DNA of 64,000 nucleotides from Legionella bozemanae (GCF_001648595.1 NZ_LBAW01000001.1:124001-188000); one strand, 5' to 3'; positions 1 to 8,558 are shown, counted from the stretch's first letter. The notes: generated by a model not told the origin, from the letters alone. Numbers and translations are program-made.

Positions 1-240
1 AAAGAGTGCACTGTTGAGGAAACAAATCAAATCAATGAATTAAATACTAAGCTTGCTGAACTACTAACATGCTGTCGTGAATTAAATGCAGTAAATGGAC
101 AAATAATAGCCAACAATCTTTATGTCCGTCAAGAAATTGTCAATACACTGTCAGGAAATCAAGCAAATGCAGTCAGTGTTTATACTTCCACTGGAAATAT
201 TCAATCACCAAAAGACAATACACATCATCAGGAAGCCTAA
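1..240 (+). CDS. flgN: FlgN-like flagellar export chaperone, 3' end only
   Basis: An open frame runs in from the left edge and stops at 238-240, giving the last 79 residues of a protein. They form an amphipathic helix (ETNQINELNTKLAELL), then NAVNGQIIANN and a short YTSTGNI tail. This matches the C-terminal pattern of FlgN (helix, then an NG.II.NN segment and a Y..xG tail). FlgN is the cytosolic chaperone for the hook-filament junction proteins FlgK and FlgL. The start lies outside the window, so length and operon context (usually flgA-flgM-flgN) cannot be seen. The family call rests on pattern only. Confidence 0.6.
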   Translation, partial: KECTVEETNQINELNTKLAELLTCCRELNAVNGQIIANNLYVRQEIVNTLSGNQANAVSVYTSTGNIQSPKDNTHHQEA

Positions 241-259
241 AAATATTGAGCAAAATTTC

Positions 260-290
260 TTCTGGGTGACAGTAAAGCTGTAGCCCAGAA
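260..290. terminator. hairpin after flgN, terminator-like
   Basis: Arms TTCTGGG (260-266) and CCCAGAA (284-290) pair, with an inner ACAG/CTGT extension. It lies 20 bases after the flgN stop. Neither strand has a strong T-run next to the stem, so it is a weak intrinsic terminator or an RNA 3'-end stabiliser. Confidence 0.4.
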
Positions 291-465
291 AAAATTAATC
301 AACTTCTTTCTTATTGGGTAGCAGGTGCACTCCATCAACGATTTGTCTTTATAGCTTTATTTTTTAGCAGGCATAGTATTGTCTTGCATTTTTAGAGAGT
401 AGGTTAAATCAAAATGATCCAACCTACTTGCTATGCGCTGCAAATTCCATTAAAAATCCGAGGAT

Positions 466-1209
466 TTACTTCATGCGAAGGGCACCATCCAAACGGATCA
501 CTTCGCCATTCATCATTCCATTTTCAATAATATGTGCAACTAACGAAGCAAATTCATCGGGTTTACCAAAACGTTTGGGGAAAGTCATGGTTGCCACCAA
601 ATTATCTTGTACCTCTTGTGGCATATTTAATAGCATAGGTGTCGCTATTAATCCAGGTGCAATAGTATTTACGCGAATGGCGAACTGAGCAAGCTCTCGC
701 GCAGCAGGTAAGGTCATTGCCACAACCCCTCCTTTGGAAGCACTATATGCGGCTTGACCAATTTGGCCTTCAAATGCTGCAATAGAGGCTGTGTTAATAA
801 TAACACCACGTTCCTGGGAATTACTTTCTAACTCCAAGCTGGTCATTGCATGTGCTGCAACTCTCATTACATTGAAAGTACCAATAAGATTAACATCAAT
901 CACCTGTTTAAAGACAGCCAAAGGCATAGCACCTTCTTTCCCAACAATACGCTTAGCAGGAGCAATACCTGCACAATTCACACACACTCTCGGTGTTCCT
1001 AATTGCTCTATTGTTTGTTGCATCGCCTTTTCAACTGATTCATCACTGGTTACATCACAGCTGATAAATAAATCGGCTTCACTTTGGTCATCTGCTTGCT
1101 TATCCCATACCACAACACGCATTCCACACTTCTGTAAGTATTGAACACTTGCTTTGCCCATACCAGAGGCGCCACCTGTAATCAAGGCGATTTGATTCGT
1201 AAAATTCAC
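466..1209 (-). CDS. SDR-family dehydrogenase (3-hydroxyacyl-CoA dehydrogenase type-2-like)
   Basis: The 247-residue protein is a classical short-chain dehydrogenase/reductase. It has the nucleotide-binding TGGASGMG at residues 11-18, the NCAG motif near 78-81, catalytic Ser142 and Tyr155-x3-Lys159 (YSASK). The overall pattern (long loop after NCAG, APGLIATPML) resembles 17-beta-HSD type 10/3-hydroxyacyl-CoA dehydrogenases acting in acyl-CoA or branched-chain catabolism, but the substrate cannot be read from sequence. I chose the GTG at 1209 because GGAGA lies 6 bases upstream. An in-frame ATG at 1269 would add about 20 residues encoded by a dispersed palindromic repeat, which is very unlikely to be real. 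It stands alone. Confidence 0.85.
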   Translation of the reverse strand: MNFTNQIALITGGASGMGKASVQYLQKCGMRVVVWDKQADDQSEADLFISCDVTSDESVEKAMQQTIEQLGTPRVCVNCAGIAPAKRIVGKEGAMPLAVFKQVIDVNLIGTFNVMRVAAHAMTSLELESNSQERGVIINTASIAAFEGQIGQAAYSASKGGVVAMTLPAARELAQFAIRVNTIAPGLIATPMLLNMPQEVQDNLVATMTFPKRFGKPDEFASLVAHIIENGMMNGEVIRLDGALRMK

Positions 1210-1226
1210 TATGATTCTCCATAATT

Positions 1227-1307
1227 TGTAGCCTGGGTGCAGCGTAGCAGAACCCGGGTTAACAAACATAGAATTCCCGGGTTCCGCTACGCTGCACCCA
1301 GGCTACA
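1227..1307. repeat. family A palindromic repeat, copy 1
   Basis: Two 32-base arms (1227-1258 and 1276-1307; TGTAGCCTGGGTGCAGCG... and its complement) differ at one position and flank a 17-base loop. It lies directly upstream of the SDR gene and overlaps a spurious in-frame upstream ATG. The same arm sequence recurs throughout the window. Confidence 0.9.
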
Positions 1308-1313
1308 ATTAAC

Positions 1314-1440
1314 TAGGATCTGCTACATTTCGCGAGCTTGACCCAAAATGGTCTGGTTTTCGAGTACCGAAGCGCAGCATACATGCAACGCAGAAAATCA
1401 GGTCAGTTTGGCCAAGATAGTAGAAATGCAAACAGATCCT
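1314..1440. repeat. family B repeat, copy 1 (about 127 bp)
   Basis: The termini are inverted (TAGGATCTG at the left, CAGATCCT at the right). The core holds TTTTCGAGTACCGAAGCG, CAGCATACA, GCAGAAAATCAGGTCAG and TAGTAGAAAT, all shared with the copy at 2033-2165 and more loosely with 27726-27872. The right end runs into the stop codon of the hydrolase gene on the minus strand. Confidence 0.85.
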
Positions 1441-1985
1441 TAAAAAAACTCCTTACTCAATTGTTTGAACTCAGGAGTCCCAGCCTTTCTTAACCATTCG
1501 AAAAAAACCATTTCCGTGGTAACCAAATGAACTCCTGCATGTTTCATTCGTTTCAATCCATATTTCATATTTTGTTCACCACGGCAACTCACTGCATCGG
1601 CAACAACAAAAACATCATATCCTGCATCTTTCATTTCCAGCGCAGTTTGTAAGATACAAACATGTGTTTCAATACCAATAAGAATTAATTGTTTTTTATG
1701 AAATTGCTTTAAGCGCTCTGCATATTTAGGCTCGCTCATGCAAGAAAAATTTACTTTATCAACAACACATTCTTGCTGATTAAAATAGGATTGAAATTGT
1801 TTCAAAGTTGTCCCAAGACCTTGTGGATATTGTTCACTCACTAAAATGGGGACATTAATTCGTTTGGCTAATTTTAAAAGCCATTCGCAACGCGCGATAA
1901 ATGCTTCACTATCTAATACGGCTGGTGTTAATTTTTCTTGCACATCAACCAATAATAAGAGTGAATCCTCTTTATTAAGTAACAT
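1440..1985 (-). CDS. isochorismatase-like cysteine hydrolase
   Basis: The 181-residue protein is of the isochorismatase/nicotinamidase superfamily (YcaC branch). The Asp-Lys-Cys catalytic set is visible: Asp14 in LLVDVQEKL, Lys77 in VVDKVNFSC and Cys110 in ETHVCILQTA, with the cis-peptide region just before the Cys. Family members hydrolyse amides or vinyl ethers; the substrate is unknown here. I set the start at 1985 because AGGAGA sits 6-7 bases upstream; an ATG 7 codons earlier lies upstream of that site. It is a single gene flanked on both sides by family B repeats, and its stop codon overlaps the end of copy 1. Confidence 0.88.
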   Translation of the reverse strand: MLLNKEDSLLLLVDVQEKLTPAVLDSEAFIARCEWLLKLAKRINVPILVSEQYPQGLGTTLKQFQSYFNQQECVVDKVNFSCMSEPKYAERLKQFHKKQLILIGIETHVCILQTALEMKDAGYDVFVVADAVSCRGEQNMKYGLKRMKHAGVHLVTTEMVFFEWLRKAGTPEFKQLSKEFF

Positions 1986-2032
1986 CCTTATTCTCCTTAG
2001 GCGCATAATTTGAAGATCTTGAAATTAAAGCT

Positions 2033-2165
2033 AGGCCTGTTTCCATTTCGCTTGAGCAAAAATGGCCTTATTTTCGAGTACCGAAGCGCAGCATACACAG
2101 AGTATGTGAACATCGGAACACAGAAAAGCAGGTCAGTTTAGCTAGTAGAAATAGAAACAGACCTT
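2033..2165. repeat. family B repeat, copy 2 (about 133 bp)
   Basis: The left end TAGGCCTGTTTCCATTTC and right end GAAATAGAAACAGACCT form near-perfect terminal inverted repeats. The core is shared with copy 1 (TTTTCGAGTACCGAAGCG, CAGCATACA, GCAGGTCAGTTT, TAGTAGAAAT) and contains an inner inverted pair around CATACACAGAGTATG. It is the best copy for defining the family. Confidence 0.88.
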
Positions 2166-2168
2166 AAT

Positions 2169-2197
2169 GCCTGGGTGAAATGAATCACAAACCAGGC
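2169..2197. repeat. minimal family A-type hairpin
   Basis: GCCTGG (2169-2174) and CCAGGC (2192-2197) with a TGGGTGA-like inner part look like a much reduced family A element. It lies between family B copy 2 and the protease stop codon and may act as its terminator. Confidence 0.45.
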
Positions 2198-2233
2198 TAT
2201 AAGTCCATCAGTAGAGGAATTTTCAGTAAATCA

Positions 2234-3307
2234 CTAAACCCCAGCGATATCAATTGTTTTCATTTTAACATCCATCTGCTTGTTATTTCGCTGAATGGAT
2301 ACCGTTATTTGTTCCCCAACTTTTATATCGGTAAGCATATTGTATAAAACATCATAGTTAGGAACTGCATGTCCATTTAATGCTACGATAATATCACCTA
2401 ACTCGATATGCCCCCAAGCATCTCGGTGAGTACCGCGCAAATGAGCTTTATCTGCGGGTGTATTGCGTATCACGTCTGCAATTAATATTCCTTTGCGTAT
2501 GCCTAATCGATGAGCAATACTCGGTGGAACACTTTGAATACCAATCCCGGACAATACGACTCGCCCATTTTTAATAATTTGCGTCACGATACGATCAATA
2601 TCATCTGCTGGGACAGCAAAACCAATTCCAGCAGACGAACCTGATTGGGAATAAATCATAGTGTTCATACCAATTAATTGTCCAGCACTATTCAATAATG
2701 GGCCTCCTGAATTGCCTGGATTAATTGGCGTATCTGTTTGAATCATATTACGAATTGTAACCCCGCCAATGCCTGGAACTTTTCTACCCAAAGCAGAAAT
2801 CACACCTTTAGATAAACTATGATCCAGACCAAAAGGATTACCAATCGCAATTGCCTTTTGCCCTACCATGAGATCATTAAGATGTACTATTTCAAACGGT
2901 TTAAATTCTTTTAGCAGCGCCAAGGCTTGTGGTGATTCAATCTTTAATACAGCGATATCCTTACGTGGCTCTGCTCCGACGACTTTAACAGGTACCGTCA
3001 ACTTACCTAAAGTAATTGCCAATTTATCAGCACCCTTAATCACGTGAAAATTGGTAACTATATACCCATTATTATTCCAGACAATTCCAGAGCCTGCTCC
3101 ATCGGATACTTGCTTTTTCTGTAATGATCTATTGGTTATTGTTGCTAATCTGTGAACATATACTACCTTAGGGGATGCGTCATGAAAAACTTGTACCGTA
3201 TTTTGTTCATCAGGAAGAAGGGAATTTACACTTGTACTATGTCCTGGTAAAGCCAGAATAGAACATAGCATAAAAGTAATAAACCATAAAAAACGTTCTC
3301 TTGCCAT
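2234..3307 (-). CDS. one-PDZ trypsin-like serine protease (DegS/DegQ/DegP family)
   Basis: The 357-residue protein has an N-terminal hydrophobic segment (residues 7-21: signal peptide or membrane anchor). A chymotrypsin-fold domain follows with the full triad His88 (TNFHV), Asp117 (RKDIAV) and Ser200 (GNSGGP), then one PDZ domain at about 250-350. It should act in the periplasm in protein quality control or regulated proteolysis. With a single PDZ and a retained N-terminal segment it resembles DegS more than two-PDZ DegP/DegQ in layout; whether it is anchored cannot be decided. The start at 3307 is supported by GGAGA 7 bases upstream; longer in-frame starts lack a ribosome site. It may be co-transcribed with the two upstream genes (107-base gap). 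Confidence 0.9.
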   Translation of the reverse strand: MARERFLWFITFMLCSILALPGHSTSVNSLLPDEQNTVQVFHDASPKVVYVHRLATITNRSLQKKQVSDGAGSGIVWNNNGYIVTNFHVIKGADKLAITLGKLTVPVKVVGAEPRKDIAVLKIESPQALALLKEFKPFEIVHLNDLMVGQKAIAIGNPFGLDHSLSKGVISALGRKVPGIGGVTIRNMIQTDTPINPGNSGGPLLNSAGQLIGMNTMIYSQSGSSAGIGFAVPADDIDRIVTQIIKNGRVVLSGIGIQSVPPSIAHRLGIRKGILIADVIRNTPADKAHLRGTHRDAWGHIELGDIIVALNGHAVPNYDVLYNMLTDIKVGEQITVSIQRNNKQMDVKMKTIDIAGV

Positions 3308-3414
3308 CAATATATCTCCACCAATTAGGACCATATGCGTGCATTTCTCCAAATGCAGGTGAATTGTAATATATAACGACAAAAATGTCATCAAATGAGT
3401 CAGAAGAATAATTT

Positions 3415-4329
3415 TCACGCAAATGTCATTGAGTGAGTTTTCTCTTCCTCTTTCTTTTTTTCTTGTTGATTAACATCATCATGCTGCTCATCTTGGTGTA
3501 CTTTATCTCGTGGCTTAGCCTCGTTATGCACTACATCTTCCTGTTTCTCAGGCACCGGATCATTTATTTCGTGTTGTATTTTATCTACGTTCGCTCGTGA
3601 CACATTCTCTACTCGCGTTTGCACCAGCGAAATTCCGGGAGTTACTGATACTCCAAAATATTGCATCAAAAATTGTATTGGCATCATGAGCATATCTTTA
3701 AAAGTCATAGTTGATGCTTCCATGCTTTTCACAGCCACAATTTCTGTATCATCGATATGACGTAAATATACTTTTTCCAACAAAGCTGAATGCTGTTTGT
3801 ACACACTATCCAAACTGGCATTCCGTGACTTTTCCTGGTTCAAAAGATATCTTTGAAAATCAGTATGGGCATCCCATAGAGAAGCTCTTCTTTCTTGTAA
3901 TTCTTTGAGCTCACTATCATAGAATGCTATTTTATGATCAATTTCTTCTCTTAATCGATCACACGCAGTTTTCCGCTCAGATGAAACAGCCCCACTAACT
4001 ATTGAGTCTGACTCTTTCACAATAACTTTGGCATAACGCTCAACAAGCTCTGTTTTTTTGTTTAAAATCTCTTCTATTTTAGTATCTATATACCTAATTG
4101 CTTCTTTATTAGCTCCTAGCACTTGGTAATGAGAGTCGAATCGCTTCTCATTTTGCATTTGCGCGCGGATTTGCTCCAGTTCCATTACTTCTTGGGTCAA
4201 TGCCCTGCTTTGTGCCATATCATTTAACTGCTTGTCTCGGCTTAACAGGATTTGTCTTATAAATGCCGCCAAAATAACAACAGCCCCCAATGCTGCAGTA
4301 CAAATAAGTGCTATACTGACTGGCTCCAT
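3415..4329 (-). CDS. membrane-anchored coiled-coil protein, unknown function
   Basis: I do not recognise this 304-residue protein. It opens with one hydrophobic segment (residues 4-23, SIALICTAALGAVVILAAFI). Long charged heptad-like helices fill roughly 28-170. A more hydrophobic stretch sits near 206-235 (DMLMMPIQFLMQYFGVSV), and the Lys/Glu/His-rich tail ends in KKKEEEKTHSMTFA. The ATG at 4329 has AGGAG 6 bases upstream; a TTG two codons earlier would overlap that site. It lies 11 bases after 4341-4997 and is almost certainly co-transcribed with it. The short Glu block near the C-terminus resembles Dot/Icm signals, but the N-terminal membrane segment makes an envelope role at least as likely. 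Confidence 0.75.
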   Translation of the reverse strand: MEPVSIALICTAALGAVVILAAFIRQILLSRDKQLNDMAQSRALTQEVMELEQIRAQMQNEKRFDSHYQVLGANKEAIRYIDTKIEEILNKKTELVERYAKVIVKESDSIVSGAVSSERKTACDRLREEIDHKIAFYDSELKELQERRASLWDAHTDFQRYLLNQEKSRNASLDSVYKQHSALLEKVYLRHIDDTEIVAVKSMEASTMTFKDMLMMPIQFLMQYFGVSVTPGISLVQTRVENVSRANVDKIQHEINDPVPEKQEDVVHNEAKPRDKVHQDEQHDDVNQQEKKKEEEKTHSMTFA

Positions 4330-4340
4330 AGTCAACTCCT

Positions 4341-4997
4341 TTAATTGGACAAATGAATCAATTGAGTATGAATTTCAACAGCAAAATACTGACTAAAAGT
4401 TTGGAGTGAATCCATCAATGGCCATTGATCGGGCTGACTTGACATACGACTCATCGCTGCTGCAAAAATGGAAATATAGTTCTCTTTGATAAAGGGTTTT
4501 ATCTCAGTCAAATTAGAAAAATTTTTCACCAAAGCAGTAGCATTTTCTTCCAAGTGTGATAATTCTACCTTTTCAATAACTCCGACCAAATTATCTTGGT
4601 CCTCCATTGTTTTTTTAATCCAGTTAAGTAAAGCCACACGAGGTTTAATGAACAGTAATTGATGACTTGTTTCTATTGAAGGTTCCATTAACACAATATG
4701 GTTGTGCAATTCAAATTTAAAGCAACAAAGAAAATCAAGAAAATTAGTTTCAATTTCATTGCGTGCTTTATCACCTAGCCAACGACAAATTTCGTGGCGA
4801 AACATTGTTGAAAAATGCTTTTCTATTTCATCCAGGGTCGCATCATCTGAGTTTTGTTTGTGTAATACATATGCGGTATTGTCAATTTGCAATAATCTAA
4901 GATCTGGTAACTTTGCTTCAGGTAATTGCGAAGCAAGAAATGATAAAAAAACAGCTGTAGGTTTTAATACCACGATTTCATGTTGGCGGTCGTGCAT
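4341..4997 (-). CDS. conserved hypothetical protein, first gene of a two-gene unit
   Basis: The 218-residue, largely alpha-helical protein has no motif I recognise, no signal peptide and no membrane segment. AGGAG precedes the ATG (AGGAGAGATCGATG). Its stop lies 11 bases before the start of the membrane coiled-coil gene, so the two products may work together. It contains two adjacent Cys (FLDFLCCFKFEL, about residue 85) but no CxxC or metal-site pattern. I give it no function. Confidence 0.75.
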   Translation of the reverse strand: MHDRQHEIVVLKPTAVFLSFLASQLPEAKLPDLRLLQIDNTAYVLHKQNSDDATLDEIEKHFSTMFRHEICRWLGDKARNEIETNFLDFLCCFKFELHNHIVLMEPSIETSHQLLFIKPRVALLNWIKKTMEDQDNLVGVIEKVELSHLEENATALVKNFSNLTEIKPFIKENYISIFAAAMSRMSSQPDQWPLMDSLQTFSQYFAVEIHTQLIHLSN

Positions 4998-5515
4998 CGA
5001 TCTCTCCTTAGATTTGACCTAAATCACCTACCAACAAATTACAGCACACACCTAAATGCATTGAGCCTGCAATCTATCTTAAGATCTTTTTTGCTCTGTG
5101 GCATTCAATTCAGCCCCTATTTTAAAATTAAAAAAATCTTAAAAAAACTCACAGCGTCAATGCATTAAGTGAATTCGCTACAATCTTTAGCAAATGATTC
5201 AGCTGACTTTACTCATCCTGAGTACAGCAAAGGCCCCTATTTAAAACGATAGACTATATATCGACACTTAGCGAGTCATCTTTAATTTTTTGATGACCTA
5301 GGTGAAATTTTATCATTTAACTTATGAAATATTTTAATAACTTATTGAAATTAATTAAATTTTTATGAGATAACATGTCATATCCAAGCAAGCATTTATT
5401 CCAAAAAGAAAGATATGCAAGTATCAAATTCAGAATTCATTAAGATAATATGTTCATTTTATAACCCAATTGATTTATAATATTTCTTTTTGCCAAAATT
5501 ATTGTGGTCGTTATC
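4998..5515. other. AT-rich intergenic region between divergent genes
   Basis: About 520 bases without a convincing gene. Both flanking genes are transcribed outward, so promoters for each must lie here. Apart from the promoter candidate at 5453-5481 and a weak GTCATC/GATGAC hairpin at 5275-5297, I see no repeat, RNA gene or regulator site that I could defend. Confidence 0.6.
5453..5481 (+). promoter_or_regulatory. candidate sigma-70 promoter for the orphan gene at 5516
   Basis: A perfect -10 box TATAAT (5476-5481) sits 17 bases after a weak -35 TTCATT (5453-5458), about 35 bases before the chosen start codon. In such AT-rich DNA a chance TATAAT is common, so support is moderate. Confidence 0.4.
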
Positions 5516-6415
5516 ATGTATAACAAATTAGAAGCAACACATCAACTTGAAGAAACTCAGAAAAAACGGATTCAACTTTTATCCAAAATCCAACAACTGC
5601 CGACTAAGGAATTAAATGAATGCTTCGCATTTTGGTTAGGAAATGATCCCATCAAAAAAGGAGATCTGGAACCTTATAAAACAGACAAGCCTTTTGTTTT
5701 TGTAGGAACTTCTATTTTTGGTGCTATTGCTTTGGCCTGTAATTTAGGGGAAAAAGTAAGTAGTGTGCCGCAAGTAATTATTGTTGACTTAAGTCCACAA
5801 GTTGCAGACAGTTGGGATTTAATTAAAACCTATTTTGGTTCAAGTACTGAAACTGAACCAACATCATTTGTTAATGGCTTTATTCGATTTTTAAAGGAAA
5901 AAAACATACACCAGTTTTCTATGGATATTTATGATGATGAGTCATTTCAACAATTGCATGCTTTACTTATGAATCTAATGGAAAAATATGGCTTTACACG
6001 TGTTAAAGAGATGATCAATGATGCGATCATTCTAAAACAAAGCTGGGCTCATAAGGAAACATTTCAACAAATTCGCGAAGTCTATGCTGATTTAAATATT
6101 TATGCTTATCCTTCTAATATTATTCATAGTATTGGCGATTTGAAAACTCAAAAGGACGTTGCACAGTGTGTTGAAATTCTGAAACCCGTTTTATCAATTC
6201 AAACGAATCTGGATAATGGAGAACCCAAAAAATTTCATTTAATTGAAAAGAGCACTATCTCATCAATTATGAGGGCTTTAGGCCCAGGCCCTTTTCTTAA
6301 AGAAGAGGAACAATTACAATTTAACAATGAGTTTTATACTACTAGTCCAAGTTCATTCTTTTATCAGCCAGCTGAGAAACAAGGATCAGGAAGCATTCTT
6401 CAACTCTCTTCATAA
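5516..6415 (+). CDS. orphan protein, possible Dot/Icm effector
   Basis: I do not recognise this 299-residue cytosolic-type protein. Residues about 54-90 (KPFVFVGTSIFGAIALACN then VIIVDLS) look like the first strands and glycine loop of a Rossmann-like fold, with acidic residues after the second strand. That would fit a nucleotide- or SAM-binding enzyme, but the later motifs are not recognisable. The C-terminus carries an EEEQ block about 50 residues from the end and finishes SGSILQLSS, with hydrophobic residues near -3 to -5 as in many Dot/Icm substrates. The ATG at 5516 has no clear Shine-Dalgarno site; a GTG at 5504 is an alternative. It stands alone. Confidence 0.75.
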   Translation: MYNKLEATHQLEETQKKRIQLLSKIQQLPTKELNECFAFWLGNDPIKKGDLEPYKTDKPFVFVGTSIFGAIALACNLGEKVSSVPQVIIVDLSPQVADSWDLIKTYFGSSTETEPTSFVNGFIRFLKEKNIHQFSMDIYDDESFQQLHALLMNLMEKYGFTRVKEMINDAIILKQSWAHKETFQQIREVYADLNIYAYPSNIIHSIGDLKTQKDVAQCVEILKPVLSIQTNLDNGEPKKFHLIEKSTISSIMRALGPGPFLKEEEQLQFNNEFYTTSPSSFFYQPAEKQGSGSILQLSS

Positions 6416-6562
6416 ATATAACTTAAATGGTACTGAGTACAATACTCAAGTGAGACTACGAGTATGCATCATTTAAATGGATATTAATGATCATTACTCA
6501 TTGACCTGGAGCATTACTTTTTTTACAGTACGTCCACAATAAAGCATCAAAGAATTGCTCGC

Positions 6563-7639
6563 GTGGACAAACAAAATTTGTACAAAAAATTTAGTCAACC
6601 ATTACTACAATGGTATGCCCTATACGGACGTAATAATCTTCCCTGGCAACAACCCCGAACACCCTACAGAGTATGGCTTTCTGAAATTATGCTTCAGCAA
6701 ACTCAAGTACAAACCGTTATCCCTTATTTCGAACGTTTTATGCAGCGATTTCCCAACATAGATGCTTTGGCTCAAGCAAACGATGATGAGGTACTTTCTT
6801 TGTGGTCAGGACTTGGTTATTACAGCCGTGCCCGAAATCTTCATCAAACCGCAAAAATAGTGATGCAACAGTATGGTGGTGTATTTCCTGATGATTATCA
6901 GTTACTAAAAGAATTACCAGGAATTGGTCCATCTACTGCAGCAGCTATTGTGTCACAAGCCTTTAACCAACCTGTCGCGATTCTTGATGGAAATGTTAAA
7001 CGAGTTTTAACTCGTTTTTTCAGAATTAAAGGTTATCCTGAACAAGCACAAGTAAAAAAAACACTGTGGGAACTGGCTGACTCGTGCATGCCTCATGAAA
7101 ATTGCGCTGATTATACTCAAGCAATTATGGATTTAGGTGCACTATGCTGCACTTCAAAAAAACCGGATTGCCTTAATTGTCCTCTTCAGAACAATTGTCT
7201 TGCATTGAAATACCAAGAACAACATCTCTATCCTGAAAAAAAAGTAAGAAAACCCATACCTATTCAATACCAACAATTTCTGGTTTTACACAATGAACAA
7301 GGCCACATTTATTTAGAAAAAAGACCTCCTATAGGGTTATGGGGTGGCTTATGGTGTTTACCCAGTCTGGATGAAGGAGATTGTCCCCTGGATTTTATTC
7401 GTCTGAATTATGATTTATCCGGAGACTCACCACAGCAACTTTTAAATTTTAAACATCGTTTTAGCCATTTTCATTTGGAAATCAATGCGCTGAGCATAAA
7501 AACTAAAGCATTAGGCAACATAATGTCTGAGCAACAAGGGCAGTGGTTTGCAAAAGAGCAAATACATTCTATAGGATTAGCTCAACCCACCAGCAAAATA
7601 TTATCGTTTCATTACACTATGTTATTTAAAAAACGATAA
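6563..7639 (+). CDS. mutY: A/G-specific adenine DNA glycosylase MutY
   Basis: MutY removes adenine mispaired with 8-oxoguanine in base-excision repair. The 358-residue product has the catalytic Glu41 (SEIMLQQTQ), the helix-hairpin-helix LPGIGPSTA with Asp142 (LDGNVKRVL) and the [4Fe-4S] cluster ligands Cys196-x6-Cys203-x2-Cys206-x5-Cys212. A C-terminal NUDIX-like MutT domain (from about 240; PIGLWGGLWCLP) recognises 8-oxoG. The length is normal for the family. Translation starts at a GTG; no strong ribosome site is visible. Confidence 0.96.
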   Translation: MDKQNLYKKFSQPLLQWYALYGRNNLPWQQPRTPYRVWLSEIMLQQTQVQTVIPYFERFMQRFPNIDALAQANDDEVLSLWSGLGYYSRARNLHQTAKIVMQQYGGVFPDDYQLLKELPGIGPSTAAAIVSQAFNQPVAILDGNVKRVLTRFFRIKGYPEQAQVKKTLWELADSCMPHENCADYTQAIMDLGALCCTSKKPDCLNCPLQNNCLALKYQEQHLYPEKKVRKPIPIQYQQFLVLHNEQGHIYLEKRPPIGLWGGLWCLPSLDEGDCPLDFIRLNYDLSGDSPQQLLNFKHRFSHFHLEINALSIKTKALGNIMSEQQGQWFAKEQIHSIGLAQPTSKILSFHYTMLFKKR

Positions 7640-7722
7640 GTTTCGTAAGTAATCTATTAATCCGAGCTAAAACTATAATTGATTCAATGCATTAAATATA
7701 GCTCTATCCAGACCAAGCTCAT

Positions 7723-8049
7723 TTAACTTAATGAGCCCCCGCTGGCTAATATTTTAATCGCTACTTTTGCATCAGGTTGGCCTAAATTAGCAGCAGCATT
7801 TATCCAAAACCAAGCTTTTTTTCGGTCTTCTACTACTCCTTTACCATAATAATACATATAACCTACAGCATATTGCGCATCAGGTTGACCTTGCTGAGCT
7901 AATGGTTTTAAACGGATAAAAGCCTTACGGTAATCTTCGACTCTGAAACTATCAATTCCTTCACGCAAATTAATTTTGTTAGTGACAGCACATCCAGCAA
8001 GAGCAGAAATAAAAATTACACCGATTAATCGATTAAATAAACGTCTCAT
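7723..8049 (-). CDS. small Sel1-repeat lipoprotein
   Basis: The 108-residue product has a lipoprotein signal (hydrophobic segment then lipobox LAGC, Cys20). It carries one clear Sel1/TPR-like unit (GQPDAQYAVGYMYYYGKGVVEDRKKAWFWINAAANLGQPDAK). Sel1 repeats are helical protein-protein interaction modules. The start overlaps the lspC stop by 4 bases (ATGA), so the two are translationally coupled. An accessory or pilotin-like role beside the type II secretion component is possible but is inference only. Confidence 0.85.
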   Translation of the reverse strand: MRRLFNRLIGVIFISALAGCAVTNKINLREGIDSFRVEDYRKAFIRLKPLAQQGQPDAQYAVGYMYYYGKGVVEDRKKAWFWINAAANLGQPDAKVAIKILASGGSLS

Positions 8050-8558
8050 AAATTTTTATCCCCTTCCAAAGGCTTTGCTACTGGCTCAAAGATTAATTCA
8101 TTTTTGGGTAAACTTAAACTCTCTAAAGTACCATTACGTTCAACCAAAATCCCGGCAGCCATAATACGTTTGATCACAGCACCACCAGGTATCGTATCAC
8201 CCAATTTATAAGTGCTTTCCTCTCCATTCGCAGAACGAATGATGACTTGGGAGTCATCTATCTTATTAGCAAATAAGATCCCTACTAAAGTAACATTCAA
8301 CATGGATTTTTTAATACTGGATAAATTATTTGAAACATAAACGCCAAATAAAGAAGAGTGTAAAATCGCATCAAAGGAATTCTGTTTTGCTATCACCGGC
8401 ATCTCTTTTGTGGTTTCAGGTACCGTCTGACGAGTTATAGGGGAAAAGATTAAAGTAGCGTATTCAGCGATAATCAGTACGGAAAACAATGAAATCAAGA
8501 CAATAATAATCCATTGTGCGTATTTTGCTGAAAATAAAGCATGAAGATCAAATTTCAT
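8046..8558 (-). CDS. lspC: type II secretion inner-membrane component LspC (GspC)
   Basis: GspC proteins span the inner membrane once and link the platform to the outer-membrane secretin through a periplasmic HR domain. This 170-residue protein has a short cytosolic N-terminus, a membrane helix at about 18-38 (WIIIVLISLFSVLIIAEYATLIF) and a linker. The HR domain follows (SLFGVYV, LNVTLVGILFAN, QVIIRSANGEESTYKLGDTIPGGAVIKRI). It lacks a C-terminal PDZ domain, as several short GspC proteins do. In Legionella the lsp genes are scattered and lspC lies apart from the main cluster, which fits. A TTG two codons upstream (8564) is nearer to the AGGGG site and may be the true start. Confidence 0.88.
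   Translation of the reverse strand: MKFDLHALFSAKYAQWIIIVLISLFSVLIIAEYATLIFSPITRQTVPETTKEMPVIAKQNSFDAILHSSLFGVYVSNNLSSIKKSMLNVTLVGILFANKIDDSQVIIRSANGEESTYKLGDTIPGGAVIKRIMAAGILVERNGTLESLSLPKNELIFEPVAKPLEGDKNL

Noticed and set aside
4998-5515. Possible PmrA-type or CpxR-type regulator boxes upstream of the effector candidate
   Set aside because: Only scattered TTAA/AAGAT fragments are present. I could not place two properly spaced half-sites.
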